Below, piece by piece: positions 35,341 to 46,545 of a stretch of DNA of 64,000 bases; the stretch's first letter is position 1, and every line of letters starts with the position of its first letter. This DNA is from Eremophila alpestris peregrina (taxonomy: Eukaryota > Chordata > Aves > Passeriformes > Alaudidae), in the NCBI GenBank assembly GCA_009792885.1, contig WMCF01000016.1, positions 14,094,662 through 14,158,661 of the forward strand. The letters are read 5' to 3'. A program made the position numbers and the translations under genes. The notes beneath the pieces were generated by a model. That model was not told the origin of the DNA. It ran no database searches and saw only the letters and a program-made list of their open reading frames with translations.

Positions 35341-37841
35341 AGTGTCATTAGCTGAAACTTTTCGTGATCAGCAAAGGAGCTCCTGGGGAAGAGGTACTGA
35401 GGTGGACTCAAAAAGTAAATAAGCAGGAGGGAGCTCCATCCCACTGCCCTGTCAGCTCCAGGACTAACTCGGACTTGCAAGGCAACACACCAGTGAAGCT
35501 TTCTGTCTCCATCTCTGAGCAAAAGGAGGGTTCTCTATCCTCACTGCCTGGAGGAACCATGTACCCAGTGATGATTTTGCTCACACAGTTTTGAAGGTTT
35601 GTTTTAATGTTCTCACACTGAGCCTTTTCCCTGGGCAGCTGACTGCTTTGGAGACCTTACAAGGCTGCAGCACTTGGAAGTGTTCCTGGGGGCTTGAGTA
35701 CTGAAAATCAGTCTTGGAGGAGACAGGTATGAAGTGGTCCCTGACTCACTGAAACCAAAGGATTTAGGATAATCTGTGCCTGGCTGCAGGCTGCTGTGCT
35801 GTGGCTCTTTTCAAACAGCTTTGTGATATTCCATGCTTTTCCCTGGAGTCTTCTGGCACTTCCCAGCTCAAGTAGCTCATTTCTGCCTGCCCAGGCTTCA
35901 AGAAGTGAGCAGAGGGCACCTGTCCCTTCTGTACCTCTCCCTGAGCCAAGGTCCCTGCCAAGCAGGATGCATCTATGGCATCTGTGGGAACCTGGGGCAG
36001 TTGCACAGGTTGGGGATCATGAGAAGTTCCCAAGGAGAAGGGAAAAATACTTTGGTTGCCCAGAGCTGGTTAATTTTTTTCTCTTCCCCCTTTGCTAGGA
36101 ATGCTTGGACCCGTTTGCCAGCACTGAGGAGACAGTGGGTTTTTGCAGCTGCACCTTGCTTGCCCTTTGGTTTCCTCTGCTAGGAGACTCCTCTGAATAG
36201 CAAAGGATGTCTCATTATCTCCTGTCCAAAAGGGAAATGCAGCTCATAGAGTAATTATCTCTTCCATCCTCACTGCCTCACTTCTCACCATGTTAGCACA
36301 CTCATAATTAACCACAAAGCCTCCTCTCTCTTCTAGTTCTCAAAGTTGTACTGCACTGAGCAACAGGGACATGCTTGAAATAAAGCTCTGCCTGTTTCTA
36401 CCTACTTGAGCTGAGTTTAACTCTGTTCTTTGTTAAAAACTGAAACCTCCTGTTTTGGGGAAAACCTTTGCAAGTCATACATGATGAGGCTGTCCAGGCA
36501 GCTGGCATGGGGGAAGTGTGCTGCAGCTCTAGTTATCCTACCAGATTTTCATGGAGTATGATTTGTGGTTCCTTCAGGGGAATTTTTGTGATTTACATGT
36601 GTTGGTTTCTCAGTACCCTCACTTTGGTTTTGCCATCATTTGTAATGAAAAAAAAAACTGATAAAGAAAAACTCTGCTCCTGTTTTGGTGATTGGCTGCA
36701 CTTTGGTTAGTGAGGGAAAAGCCTTCACCAAATGCCATGTTAGTAGTGAACTATGGGTTTGATTGTCTCTTGTTGATTACTGCCCTGAATCTTGTTTGTG
36801 TGACCAGTATATGAAAATTCTGGATAGTGGATATACGCAGGAATGTAAGGGAAGTGTAGCATTTCTGGAGTTCCCTTAGTGGCCACCAGTCTGAACATCC
36901 TTCAAAACTTGTTGCTGATTCAATTTAGCTGGAGCATTGCCAGGAAAGTCTTGTTTCCTCCTCTGGTTTTCCTACTCATAGCAGTGGTGGGAGGTGGGGA
37001 GCAGCTCGAGTGATTATTGGTAATTACCCATCATCATTGTGAGCCTGATGCTGGCACCTCGCCTTGGGGATTGGGTATGACTTTGGCCATACAGGGGCAA
37101 AGCCAAGGAGTTGTGATGACCAGGGCTGTGAAGGCTGCAGGTACTTTTGCCAACTGTGGCTCTGCAGAGCAGGAAACTCCTTCTCCCCAAGCAGGCAGGA
37201 GACCAGCAGATGGATAGAAGTCAGTGCTCACAGACAAGGATCAATAGGAGTGGGTGGGCTGGAGGCAGATGGGCTGTCCCAGTCCACGTTGGCACTGTCA
37301 GCCCTGCTCTTTGTGACCAGAGCTGCTAATCCTGCTGGCCCTCAGACAGCAGCTCCTCTTGCTGTGCTGGACAGGGCCTGCCCTGGCCTCCTGGCACAGA
37401 CCAGCATGGTACAGGGGACCCTGACTGCCAGCTCTGTGTCTGCCCGTGCAGCAGCACAGTGGGCAGAGGAGGGAAATGTCTGCAGGCTGGGTGGCTGCCT
37501 GGCCTTCCCAGGTGGCTTCTTGGCCTGTGTGACAGTAGCAAGGGGTATGTCATTGCTGTGCTTCCTTGTTTGATATGGTCTCTCCATGATCTGCCATGTG
37601 GGCTTTGGAGCCCAGGCAGGAAGAGTGGTTGCTGTGCAGCCAGATGGTTTCATTTTTTTCAGGGAGATTAATTAGCTTACATTGACTGGCCCTGGCATCT
37701 GAGGAACAAGTACTTATGACAACAAATGAGCTGTCACTTGTCCCCTCCTGAGCCTGCTGAAGGAGTTCAATAGACTTCTCCTCAGGCATTTGGTACCTAG
37801 ATGTTCTGTGCTGACATATGTTACCTGTCTCTGTTCTTAAG
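35341..37841. other. Intergenic, weak AT-rich island inside
   Basis: No gene is recognised. A patch at about 36235-36430 has GAGTAATTATCTC and CTCATAATTAACCAC and could be a further regulatory element. An A run lies at about 36648-36657. A 169-codon frame at 37064-37573 (plus) has no domain. Confidence 0.4.
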
Positions 37842-37985
37842 GTGTCTGTTGAAGCTTGTGTGAGGGTATGTAGGTGTGTTAAGGGAAGATTGACCACAGT
37901 TTGGGTATATTTTCAGGATCCCCAGTTCTGCTGCCAGCTTCATACCACCACCTCTTCCTCCACAGAGGAAAGACTTCTGAGCCTG
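37842..37985 (+). repeat. Copy 1 of a diverged duplicated segment
   Basis: This segment aligns by eye with 38279-38415. Shared landmarks in order are GTGT..GAGG, CATGTAGG/TATGTAGG, TGTTAAGGGA, CAGTTTG, AGGATCC, CTGC and GAGGAAAGACT. The copies are about 440 bp apart in the same orientation. It could be a local duplication or two copies of an unrecognised repeat. Confidence 0.6.
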
Positions 37986-38278
37986 CTGAGAGTTGCCTCG
38001 TTGTGTGGGATGGTGGCAGGGATGTGACTACAGAGGAGCCCCTCTGCTCATCTCCTGGGAGCCCCCACAGCTCTGCAGAAGTGTGCCCAATTGCTACCAG
38101 TGAGTAAGTCTTCAGAGTATGAATTTCTTGGATCAGGCACTGTACAGCTCATGCATTGTTGGGCCTTTGTGAATGGGAAATAGCATCTGCAAGGCTGTAA
38201 ACTTGGCTGTACTCAGTGGATGGCCCTGAAAGTGAAAAATGGGTTTCAAGACTATTCAAGCCATGAGTTGTTTGGGAG

Positions 38279-38415
38279 ATGTTGGAGCCTGTGTAATGGG
38301 CATGTAGGCATGTTAAGGGAGGGCTGATGAGAGCTGGGTACAGTTTGAGGATCCACTGCCTTTATAAGGAACAGATCTGCTCCCAGCTATTCTGTCATGG
38401 AGGAAAGACTCTTGT
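38279..38415 (+). repeat. Copy 2 of a diverged duplicated segment
   Basis: Second copy of the segment at 37842-37985, with small insertions and deletions in the middle and the same end GGAGGAAAGACT. The sequence on either side does not seem to match between the copies. Confidence 0.6.
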
Positions 38416-39139
38416 CAGGAGCACTAAATTAGGTGCTCTTGCAAAACTGGAGTTTTTATGGCAGTTGCTGTAATAGGAAGAAGGATTAAATAATAATCTT
38501 GGAGCTTCAGAAATAAAAGGTTCAGTGATGCCACAGCTGCCCACGTGTTTGTTCTGAAATCTGTGCCCAGCGCTGGAGCACATGGACCTGTCTGTTCAGG
38601 TCCTCGCTCACGGGCAGTGAGGTTTAGCTCATTCCCTTTGTGCAAGCCTCCATTTGTTTCCTGTACCCATTTGTGACCTTCCTGGGAGGGCTGGAAGCTC
38701 CAGGGTTTTCCCTTGAGGGATGATTGCTCATCCTTGAATTAGGTGTTTACTCTTGCCTGTAATTGTATGGAGTTTGAGCAGCACCAAACCCTAACTGTGC
38801 TTCCTTCCCATCTCATTGCTTTCATGTAGAGACATGGGTGTGTGCCTTGCCTGGGGAGTTTCAAGTTGGGGCATGATAAGCCCCATCTCCAGGCACTTTC
38901 CCAATCAAGTTTGTCAGGAGCAGGTTTTGCTTTTGCTTTTTGTTGTCCATTCATTGCAATCCCCAGGATACCTCCCGAGGGAGACCCCAGGGTCTCCCGA
39001 GCTTCCTTTACTGCCTTATCTCCCTTCTAACTCACAGTACATTTGGAAACAATTTACTGGTTGTAAAATTGGAGGAGAGACATCCTTTATTCCACTTTGA
39101 AAAATAGGGAGGTTTGGAGCAAGAGAAGAGAAAGGACTA
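38416..39139. other. Intergenic, no feature recognised
   Basis: No gene, repeat or motif cluster stands out. The open frames are short. Confidence 0.45.
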
Positions 39140-39376
39140 TGGGCCCATTCCAGTATTTGTTTTGCTTATTGGAAAACAAAACCATTTACCAAACTGCTTT
39201 CAGAAAGCAGCAATCCACAGGCTTGGTTTTCATTAAAAAGGCACTCACTGTTTTCCCCCTGAGTATTTACTGACATTTTTCAAGATTTTCTGTGCACAAT
39301 AATTCTATTTTTTTATCAAATTTTATTCTGACTTTGTGACCGCAATAAAGTTTAGGAAACTATAATTTATTATGGG
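39140..39376. promoter_or_regulatory. Candidate conserved non-coding element 6
   Basis: An AT-rich island with a perfect palindrome CTGCTTTC-A-GAAAGCAG at 39194-39210, whose TTTCAGAAA core resembles STAT/BCL6-type sites. It also holds ATTAAAAAGG, GTATTTACTGAC and a lone CpG in GACCGCAATAAAG near 39340. On the minus strand, AATAAA (about 39366-39371) would serve as a poly(A) signal for the adjacent minus frame. Both readings are tentative. Confidence 0.25.
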
Positions 39377-39628
39377 TTAAAAAAATATTTTATGAATCTG
39401 ACTCCTTTCCTTGATTACTGGATCATACTGTGATTCTTCTCCCAGTTGCAAAACAGCATTGTAAAAGCTGCTTTCAGACTCTGTGGGATGTTCCTCAAAT
39501 GGCTCTGAGAGCGAGTCTGTCATCCATTGCTCAGCTCTGTTACTGAGATCCTGAGAGAGAAACTCTTTTGTCTCTTCCCCAGACTCCAGAAATGGAAAAA
39601 TGGAAGTGTTTGTTTTTGGTGTTTTCAT
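39377..39628 (-). CDS. Weak candidate: unrecognised acidic terminal exon, minus strand
   Basis: An 83-codon frame on the minus strand whose translation is hydrophilic and acidic (rich in Glu, Ser and Gln) with no low-complexity run. Inside it, TTTCTCTCTCAG at about 39551-39562 (minus) is a good splice acceptor, so the coding part could begin at GATCTCAGT. The frame stops at TAA, and an AATAAA on the same strand follows within about 15 bases. I do not recognise the protein. A chance frame of this length is expected in 64 kb, so this is only a candidate. Confidence 0.15.
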   Translation of the reverse strand: MKTPKTNTSIFPFLESGEETKEFLSQDLSNRAEQWMTDSLSEPFEEHPTESESSFYNAVLQLGEESQYDPVIKERSQIHKIFF

Positions 39629-42600
39629 TTTACTTTGGCAGTAAACTTTCTTTTTTTTTTTTCTTTTTCAAATTTTTTTTGAGGTGTCTCTTCTTGCAGT
39701 ACTTCAGAACTGAAAAATAAGGTGTCCTCCTGCAAAGCCAACCCTGCTACACCACCAGCAGACTCCAGGGGCTGTTTAGTGTTGCTTCAAGGATGGGGGC
39801 AGTGGGGAGAGAAGGTGCCTTTGCCCTGAAAGAGGATTCTCATAAAATCTGTGCTTGCTTTGCAGCCAGGGAGTTGGCATTTGCCACACCATACCAGATC
39901 TGGAGATGGGGTGATGACCTGCAGAGGCACTCAATATCTGGTGGTTGCTGTAGCCCAGTCTCCAGCTCCCTAAAAGCATGGGAGCAGAAAGCTAGGGCAA
40001 TCTAGAGGTCCAAAGGGCCCTGTGCCCCCCAAATACAGACCCAGGGAAGCTTCCACATGTCACTATGGACGGTGTGTATTCATATGGAGGGGAAGGAGCT
40101 CTTAGATGGAGAGGCTGCTTAGCTGCCAGGCTGGATTTGCTGCTGAGCTGGGGCAGGTATGGCTGTTTTCTAGGAGCTGAACCATGGACACTGGTCAGCT
40201 TTCAGGCAGTGGTGCCTGTAGGTCACTGTTTAACTTACCTCAATGAAATCTGAGCTCTGGGCTGTGAGTGCACAGTGCCCACCTGCTCACCAGCCAGCTG
40301 AGTCCTACATGTCTTTTGTTGGAGAGGTCCTCAGGTATCCTCTAAGGCACCTGGGATATGGTCAGGTTTTGGTAACAAATTAAACTCTACATGGATTTTT
40401 TTTCCCCTTCATCCTTTCCCAGAGGCACTGTTGTCTTTCCATTCTCCCAGGACACTTGGTGGCATTTCCTTCCTCTGAGATTGGCTGATTGTGGCCTTAG
40501 CCTAGCAGAGAACATGGATTCCTCACTGCCTTACAGTGAGACTGGAGGGTTTTTAGAGAACATGCTATAAATAATCTGTGGTTATGGATTATAAGGTAGA
40601 AGTGATGAAGTAAAATCTCAGATGATCATAGAGGAGGGAATTGTGAACTGCTGTTAATCCTAGAGAGGTACAAATCTGAGCTGGAAGTTCACAGAGAAAA
40701 ACCCCTCTATGTATTTATTTGTTTCCTTTTGTTCCTGCAATGGGCATCTTAAAGCACAAAATTGTTTTAAAAATCTAGTTTTCTTTTCAGTTTATGACCT
40801 GAATTTCATAACTAGATGTGTAAATAACACACAAAGTATCTTGATACTCTCCTGTGCGTTAAACTGCTGCAGTCAGTGTAATTGCTTGCAAATATTGTGT
40901 GCAGCAGCAAGGGGAAAATCAGGTTTGCTCTGTATTTATTGTATTTCACTTAGCTTAGCCACTGGAAGCAACTTGAGTCAGCTTTGCTTCGTCTCTCTCA
41001 CACCCTTAACCCAAAGCTGTATTGTTTAGGCTCCTGGGAGAATTGGTTTGCAATCTTTTGAGATTATTATTAGTAAATGCTACATTATGTAGATAACTAC
41101 TTTAATGAAGAAATAGAAATTTGGATTAAAATGTTTGTGGCTACCTCTTGTACAGAGGCACCTGCTCACTCCAGCAGTGAGTCAGACACTGGAACTAAGA
41201 TGTAAAAATTCCTACCTGCAAATCCAGCCACACACATCTCAGCCCCTTTCCCTCTCAGCTTTGGACTGTTTGCTTTCTTTGATAGCTGTGTGGGATATGG
41301 ATATGCTCTAAGATGAGGCAACACCTTTGTTTTTTCCTTGGTTCTTGTCTTTCGAGGGTTTTTGAGGGTTTGAATTTATGCCACATCAAATGTTATATCA
41401 TCAATCCCTGAAATTAAGTACACAAGGGTGGATATTTTTCTCTGGGTGACTTTTAATTCTTATCTGAGAGAGGGAATTATTCTAAGAGATTAGGCAGGAA
41501 AAATATTATCTGCCTTTGGATTGTGTTTCCTCCTCTGAGGGGGCTGTTTGAGACCCCTCTCAAGACCTGCCCACCTGAGGCTTGCAGAGAGCCAAAATGT
41601 TTCTTTTTTTCTTGCCATGGTTGTGCACCTGCTTGAGGGAGCCAGGCCTGGACAGCTGCATGAGGGTTTAGATCTGATTTTGCAACTGCTAGCCCAAAAT
41701 GATGGCACAAATTGAAGCACCAAAGAAATCTGGGATTGGGACTGATAGAACATGGCTCTTCTTGAAAGTTTCTGAATGTATGGGCAACTGGGAGTAGCAC
41801 TCTGCCTCAGTTTCTGTATCTGCATTTGGGCAAGGCTCCTGGCTGGCAGGAGTAAGCCCAGCTCGTCTCAACAGTGAGATGTGACATACTACTGTCTGTG
41901 CCATTTTTACCTTTTTTTTTTTTGTTGATGTGAAAGTCTTTCACCTTCAAAATAGAAAAGTTTTCTTATGTTTGTGTGTGAACATCCACAAACTAGAAAG
42001 GCCAAATCTCTTGCTTTTCCTGTACCCAGTGCAACTTGTAGGGAGCTGCCTTTGCTTGCCCACAGCCCCAACTTCACTGTTTATAAAGCTCTTCATGCCT
42101 GACCAGATGAGCTCCAAGCTGGATTTATGGGAAGGTTCTTTGAGGTTCAGGCATAAAATCTAGGATGGCTGATTTTATTTAGGGGGCTGTGATTCCAGAC
42201 TGCCAGAATTGATGGGACTGGCTTGTATATCTTCTCTACTGAAGCCAGCTGACAGTTTTAAACCATCGTTAAATCAAACTTTTGTCATTAAGATTTACTG
42301 GGAGCTTTTTACAAATGAAATGTAAAATCTGGTGCTCTCCACGTGGAAGACAAATTCTTGAATCTGTCTTCCTGTATGTTGACAGAAATGTGGGGCTTTC
42401 AGGTATATATTTACATGTACAAGCTGCTGAGCCCTGCAGTGGTGACAGACACTTCCAAATGTCCCTGCCTGGAAAGGAGAGGTATCTCAGTGTTTGAAGG
42501 CAGATCCTGCCAGCCTCATGGATTTATGGGAACGAGGGCCCAGAGGTAGGTGAATGGGACAGGTACCTAGAAATACAATGAGCTAGTCTTGCACACAGGC

Positions 42601-42839
42601 AGAATAAGTACATCTAGCTTTATAAATAACAGCAGCCTTTTAGGTTTCCTAGGAGGTCTGGCAGGCTTACAAATGAATGTGCTGCTAGTTGTCTGAGACC
42701 AGACATCGGAAAGCTGTCCATGAGTGCTGTTGGCCCACTGTCTCGTTTTTCCCAGCCCCCATTCCCTGTCTCTTGGTGGGGGTGGTTTTTTTGCTGTTTT
42801 TGGTTACTGCAACGCAGACCCTGCCTGGCCTGCAATCTC
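39629..42839. other. Intergenic, no gene recognised
   Basis: A T-rich tract lies at 39650-39680 and T runs at about 40398 and 41911-41923. AT-rich patches at 41045-41110 have some TAAT cores. Frames of up to 111 codons have no family resemblance. Confidence 0.45.
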
Positions 42840-43470
42840 TCAACGTTGCTTGCTGGAGATGAATGATTCATCAGGCCCAACCTGATAAAATTGTGCAAGC
42901 CAGTCACCAAAGTTAATCAGACCAAAAGGAAAGAGAGGAGGGAAGGGAAAAACAAAAACAAAAGGGGCCCTAGAGCTATTTCTAATTTTCGAGCCTCCCC
43001 TGGGAATTTAAAAATGCATCTACAAAGTGCTCAGCCTGAGTTTTCCATCTTCCTCCGGCCTTCACTGGGAAATGGGAGAGCAGCCCAGGCGATGGGTTTT
43101 AAAGTGCAACTTCCGATGGATGTTGCAATGCAGGGGAGCAGTGATTCAACAAGGCTGCGGCTGCCGGGGCGCCGCGTTTGCTCATGGTGCTGCCGAGCGG
43201 GCGGCCCTGCTTGCAACCTGCTAATCACTTCCACTCGGGCTTGTTGTGTCACACCAGCCAGGATCGGGCTGAGGGGGCCGGGGAGCTGCTGACATGAATC
43301 ATGTGCTGCTCTGCTGTGTAATTAGGAAGGAGCCCTGTGGTTCTTCAGCGCGCTGGTGAGATTTCTCAGGCCTGAAACGTAATAAAGGCTGCCACCCACT
43401 TCGGCAGGGAATTAGCATCTTCCCGGCTGATCCTGAAAGAAGCTGAGAAGCCTGGTTGCTTGGGATCAGG
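42840..43470. promoter_or_regulatory. Candidate conserved non-coding element 7 (CpG-containing)
   Basis: A 600-bp island mixing CpG-rich and TAAT-rich parts. CpGs cluster at 43160-43230, including the GGGGCGCCGCG and GAGCGGGCGGCC stretches. They are flanked by GTTAATCAGACC at about 42911, CTAATTTTCGAG at about 42981, GCTAATCACTTCC at about 43220 and GTGTAATTAGG at about 43316. TAATC is an OTX/PITX-like core. It could be an enhancer or a small orphan CpG island acting as a promoter. A 133-codon frame at 42891-43292 (plus) crosses it but shows no domain. Confidence 0.4.
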
Positions 43471-44099
43471 GGGAACTGGAGTTTGGCTAGACAGGGCAAG
43501 GTGGGTCACTGTCATGTCACTGCCGTGGCCGTGAGGATGGATCCAGGAGGGAGAGCATCAGCTGGGAGGAGAGTGCCCGGGGTGCTCTGTGAGCAATCCA
43601 GCACTCCCTGCTTGGTGTGGCTGCAATAGTCCTGCTCACATCCACCTTGTGACTAAACGAGACAGAGTTGCACAAGCGATTGCAATGTCTCCCCTGTCTG
43701 GCTGCTGTGATGCTCAAGGGCTTCTCAGGGTGCTGCTTCCGTGTCTGCAGCTGAAGGATATCCCTTTAGTTCCTCTCAGCTGGTTGCAGCAGTTCAGCTG
43801 GCAGTGGGACGCTGTGCAGGGCTCACCAGCTGCAACCTCGGCAGGCCCCTCTGGACTGTTGGGGGCTACTGAGGGGATCACCATTACAGTCACCTCTCTG
43901 CCAGCTGGGCCAGCTGTGCTCTGCACCCTTTGGGCTGCAGGAATTACAGTGAGCTCTTGGTGAGCATGAGGAAATGTGCTAAACTCTGAAACCTTCCAGA
44001 ATGTAGAGACTAATTAGTCAGTGAGAATGCTTCAAGGGATTTCATCAAATTGTCCTGTAATTCTTCCTACCCTCTGAGTCCACATTACAACAGAGAGGC
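43471..44099. other. Intergenic, no feature recognised
   Basis: Moderately GC-rich. Frames of up to 124 codons have no recognisable content. I see nothing else in it. Confidence 0.45.
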
Positions 44100-44330
44100 A
44101 TTCCCTTTGCTCTTTCTTATATTAGGTTCATTTTAGTTCAGTTCACATTTGGTATATTTAGCATTTAACAACATTTTATCGAAACAACATCTCCACATGA
44201 ATTTAATTTAGAATTACATTACTGTGATACTGTCTGGAGAAAACCATGTGCCAGACCCTGAGCTGCTGTGAATGAGCAACAATCCATTGATTTCAGCAGG
44301 GCAGCACTGACTTATTCCAGCCAAGGATCT
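44100..44330. promoter_or_regulatory. Candidate conserved non-coding element 8
   Basis: AT-rich with TTTAACAACATTTTATCG at about 44164 and GAATTTAATTTAGAATTACATTAC at about 44199, followed by a calmer half that has no reading frame. Its texture differs from the flanks. The role is inferred. Confidence 0.25.
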
Positions 44331-45639
44331 GGCCCACCCTTGCTTAAAAGGAAAACCCATTTCCTCACCCTGGTTACTGAAACATTGCCTATCAAGATGG
44401 GATGTGTCTAAACCACCTCCTTTTACTTTTCACCACTTGTGTAATTTTGTTTCTGTTTTCCACTGCTCCTCATTTTTTTTTTTTTTTTTTTGCTGGGGCA
44501 GTGAGACTTTTCTGTTGGGGATAATTTCAGTCTAAGATCACAAGCCTTGGCATAGCTGAGTTTTGGGAGGATGGTTTTAATGTTGCACTGAATATGAAAA
44601 ATGAGATTATTTTCTGCAAATTAAGGCTTCTGGCTCTGATGTTTTAGCTCTTGTACATAATGTTCATGCTACACAAGGTAGGGAAAGGGCATGGGAGATG
44701 TTTCCTACTGCTTTCTTTTCTTTATATGGCACTCAAAGAAGCCAAAGGTTGATGTATAATTGCACTCTTCAAGTCAGAGAGCACCTTAAAAGTTGGGTAC
44801 CTCCTGAGACAAATTAGAGATCTTCTCACTGGCTCTTGTACAATTTCTCTGCAAGAAATACCTTTATGGGCTCAGTGGAAGGTACTTAATTTTTGTGATT
44901 GTGCATCTGCCTTCCACAGCACAGTTGTGGTTCTGCTTTGTTTGAACTCCACAGATGGCAGCTGCCTTTATCCACTGCATCCCTTCCTTGTGAGGGGAGA
45001 CACAATGGTACATGAGGGGGGACCCGAGCTCTGATTTCTGATCCAAACAGTCTCAGGAGTTAGACCTGGCTCAGGGCTGGGTGACCCTGTCTTATGCATC
45101 AATATGGTTGAGATATTTGAGAGAAAGCCCATTAAAGTTAGTGGCTTCTGCCTAGATGGCATTGCAACTTCCCACAGTGAAAGAAAGAGCCCTTCTTTTT
45201 GGCAGGAAAGAGGAAAAGCAACGATGTCTAATGTTATAGACTGGGTGTAGCTGCCACTCTTCATTTACTGCCGTTGTGAGAAATTATTAACACTCCTTTG
45301 TGGAATCAGGCAGCTGAAACAATGGTGACCTCCACCCCAGGCTCACGTCACTGCCCAAAACAAAGGCACGGCCCCAGCCTACATAGGTGTGGACAGGTTT
45401 CCTTGGCAAGAGCCTGGCAGGAAAGGCAGGAAGGCAGCTGGGAGAAGCCTCAGGCAGAGAAGCAGTCTGTGCTTTGTGGGCTGACTTATGGTGGAAAGGG
45501 AGCTGAAACAGGAGCAAAGAAACTGGGTCCAGCATGGGCTGGTGAGATTTTGTACCTGCATCCTACATGAGCAGGACTTCTGCAAAGAATTAACTGGCAC
45601 TGCTGAGAGGCAGAATCCACATATGGAGTCAACCCAAGG
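44331..45639. other. Intergenic with a poly(T) run
   Basis: A T run of about 18 lies at 44474-44491. No retroelement body could be recognised next to it. No gene is supported. Confidence 0.5.
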
Positions 45640-46080
45640 CTCTGGTTATCCACTTGTCTGAAATAAAGTCACTAAAGAAAATGAAATGAGTTGGAAAACA
45701 GAAGGCATTGGCAGGAGAACAGCCTGTTACCGGAATTATATTTGTTGTATAGCGGTAAATGGAGGAGCCTGATTTGCCTGGCCCTGTGCAAATCCCACTA
45801 AGCTTTTACAAACCCAGAAGTGATGACTGACACAGAGCAGAGGGGCAGCAGGCTGAGAGTAAAGTGCTCTGAACGTCTACTTTTCATTTGACTCAGTTCC
45901 AGGACGACACAGTCCACCCCAGATTAAAAATAATTAAGCTTCAGGATATCTTTGGGGAATATCACAGGTTTGATTCAGTCTCCTTTTTTTAACTTTCATG
46001 CTCGCCTCTCTTTGGAATTGTGGCATTGTGGCTGATGTAATACTGCAGTGACTGGCAGCTGTGACAAGGCCCTTGGCCTG
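45640..46080. promoter_or_regulatory. Candidate conserved non-coding element 9
   Basis: It contains TTACCGGAATTATATTTG near 45728, TAGCGGTAAATGG near 45751, TGCAAATCCC near 45788 (octamer-like), GAACGTC near 45872, a CpG pair in GGACGACAC near 45901, and AAATAATTAAGC near 45928. No frame runs through it. The mix of isolated CpGs and homeodomain/POU-like cores suggests constraint. Confidence 0.35.
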
Positions 46081-46545
46081 CCTTCCTCATTTTAACTTGG
46101 AAATGTAAGGAAGAGCTAGCAGTATCCTTATTTTTACCCAGAAATAAATACTGTAGAGCCAGGAGGTGTGACTTCTATCTCTCAGTGTGAGTTTTTGGGA
46201 GGACTGGTGGGAACAGGGACTGATGTTTGCTGAGGCTTTTTGTCACTTCTTTCAGTTGCCTCTGCAGATGCATCAGTAGAAACACCTCCCCACTGTCCTT
46301 TTGAGTCCTTGTGAGTCACTTCACCTCAAATTCTGCATTTATTCAAGTGGAAGTATATAATTTCCAAGTAATCTTGTCAACTGAAATCATCAAGTGTGGT
46401 TTAAAATGGCTGCTTCAAAATAGTTAAGGGTTTCCAACCCTCAGATTTTTATTGCCAGAATTATTTGGGAATTTACAGAGTTTCATTTGTTTCCCTGTGA
46501 ATTTACAGTTTTCTGTAAAACTAAATTAATTACCCAGCTCTCTTG
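46081..46545. promoter_or_regulatory. Weak candidate regulatory island 10
   Basis: The AT-rich right part (about 46320-46545) includes two GAATTTACAG copies at about 46469-46478 and 46499-46508 and AAATTAATTACCC at about 46523. The support is weaker than for the other islands. Confidence 0.18.

Noticed and set aside
43474..44494. Poly(T) at 44474 as a SINE or retrocopy tail
   Set aside because: Neither side shows a recognisable retrocopied gene, SINE body or target-site duplication.
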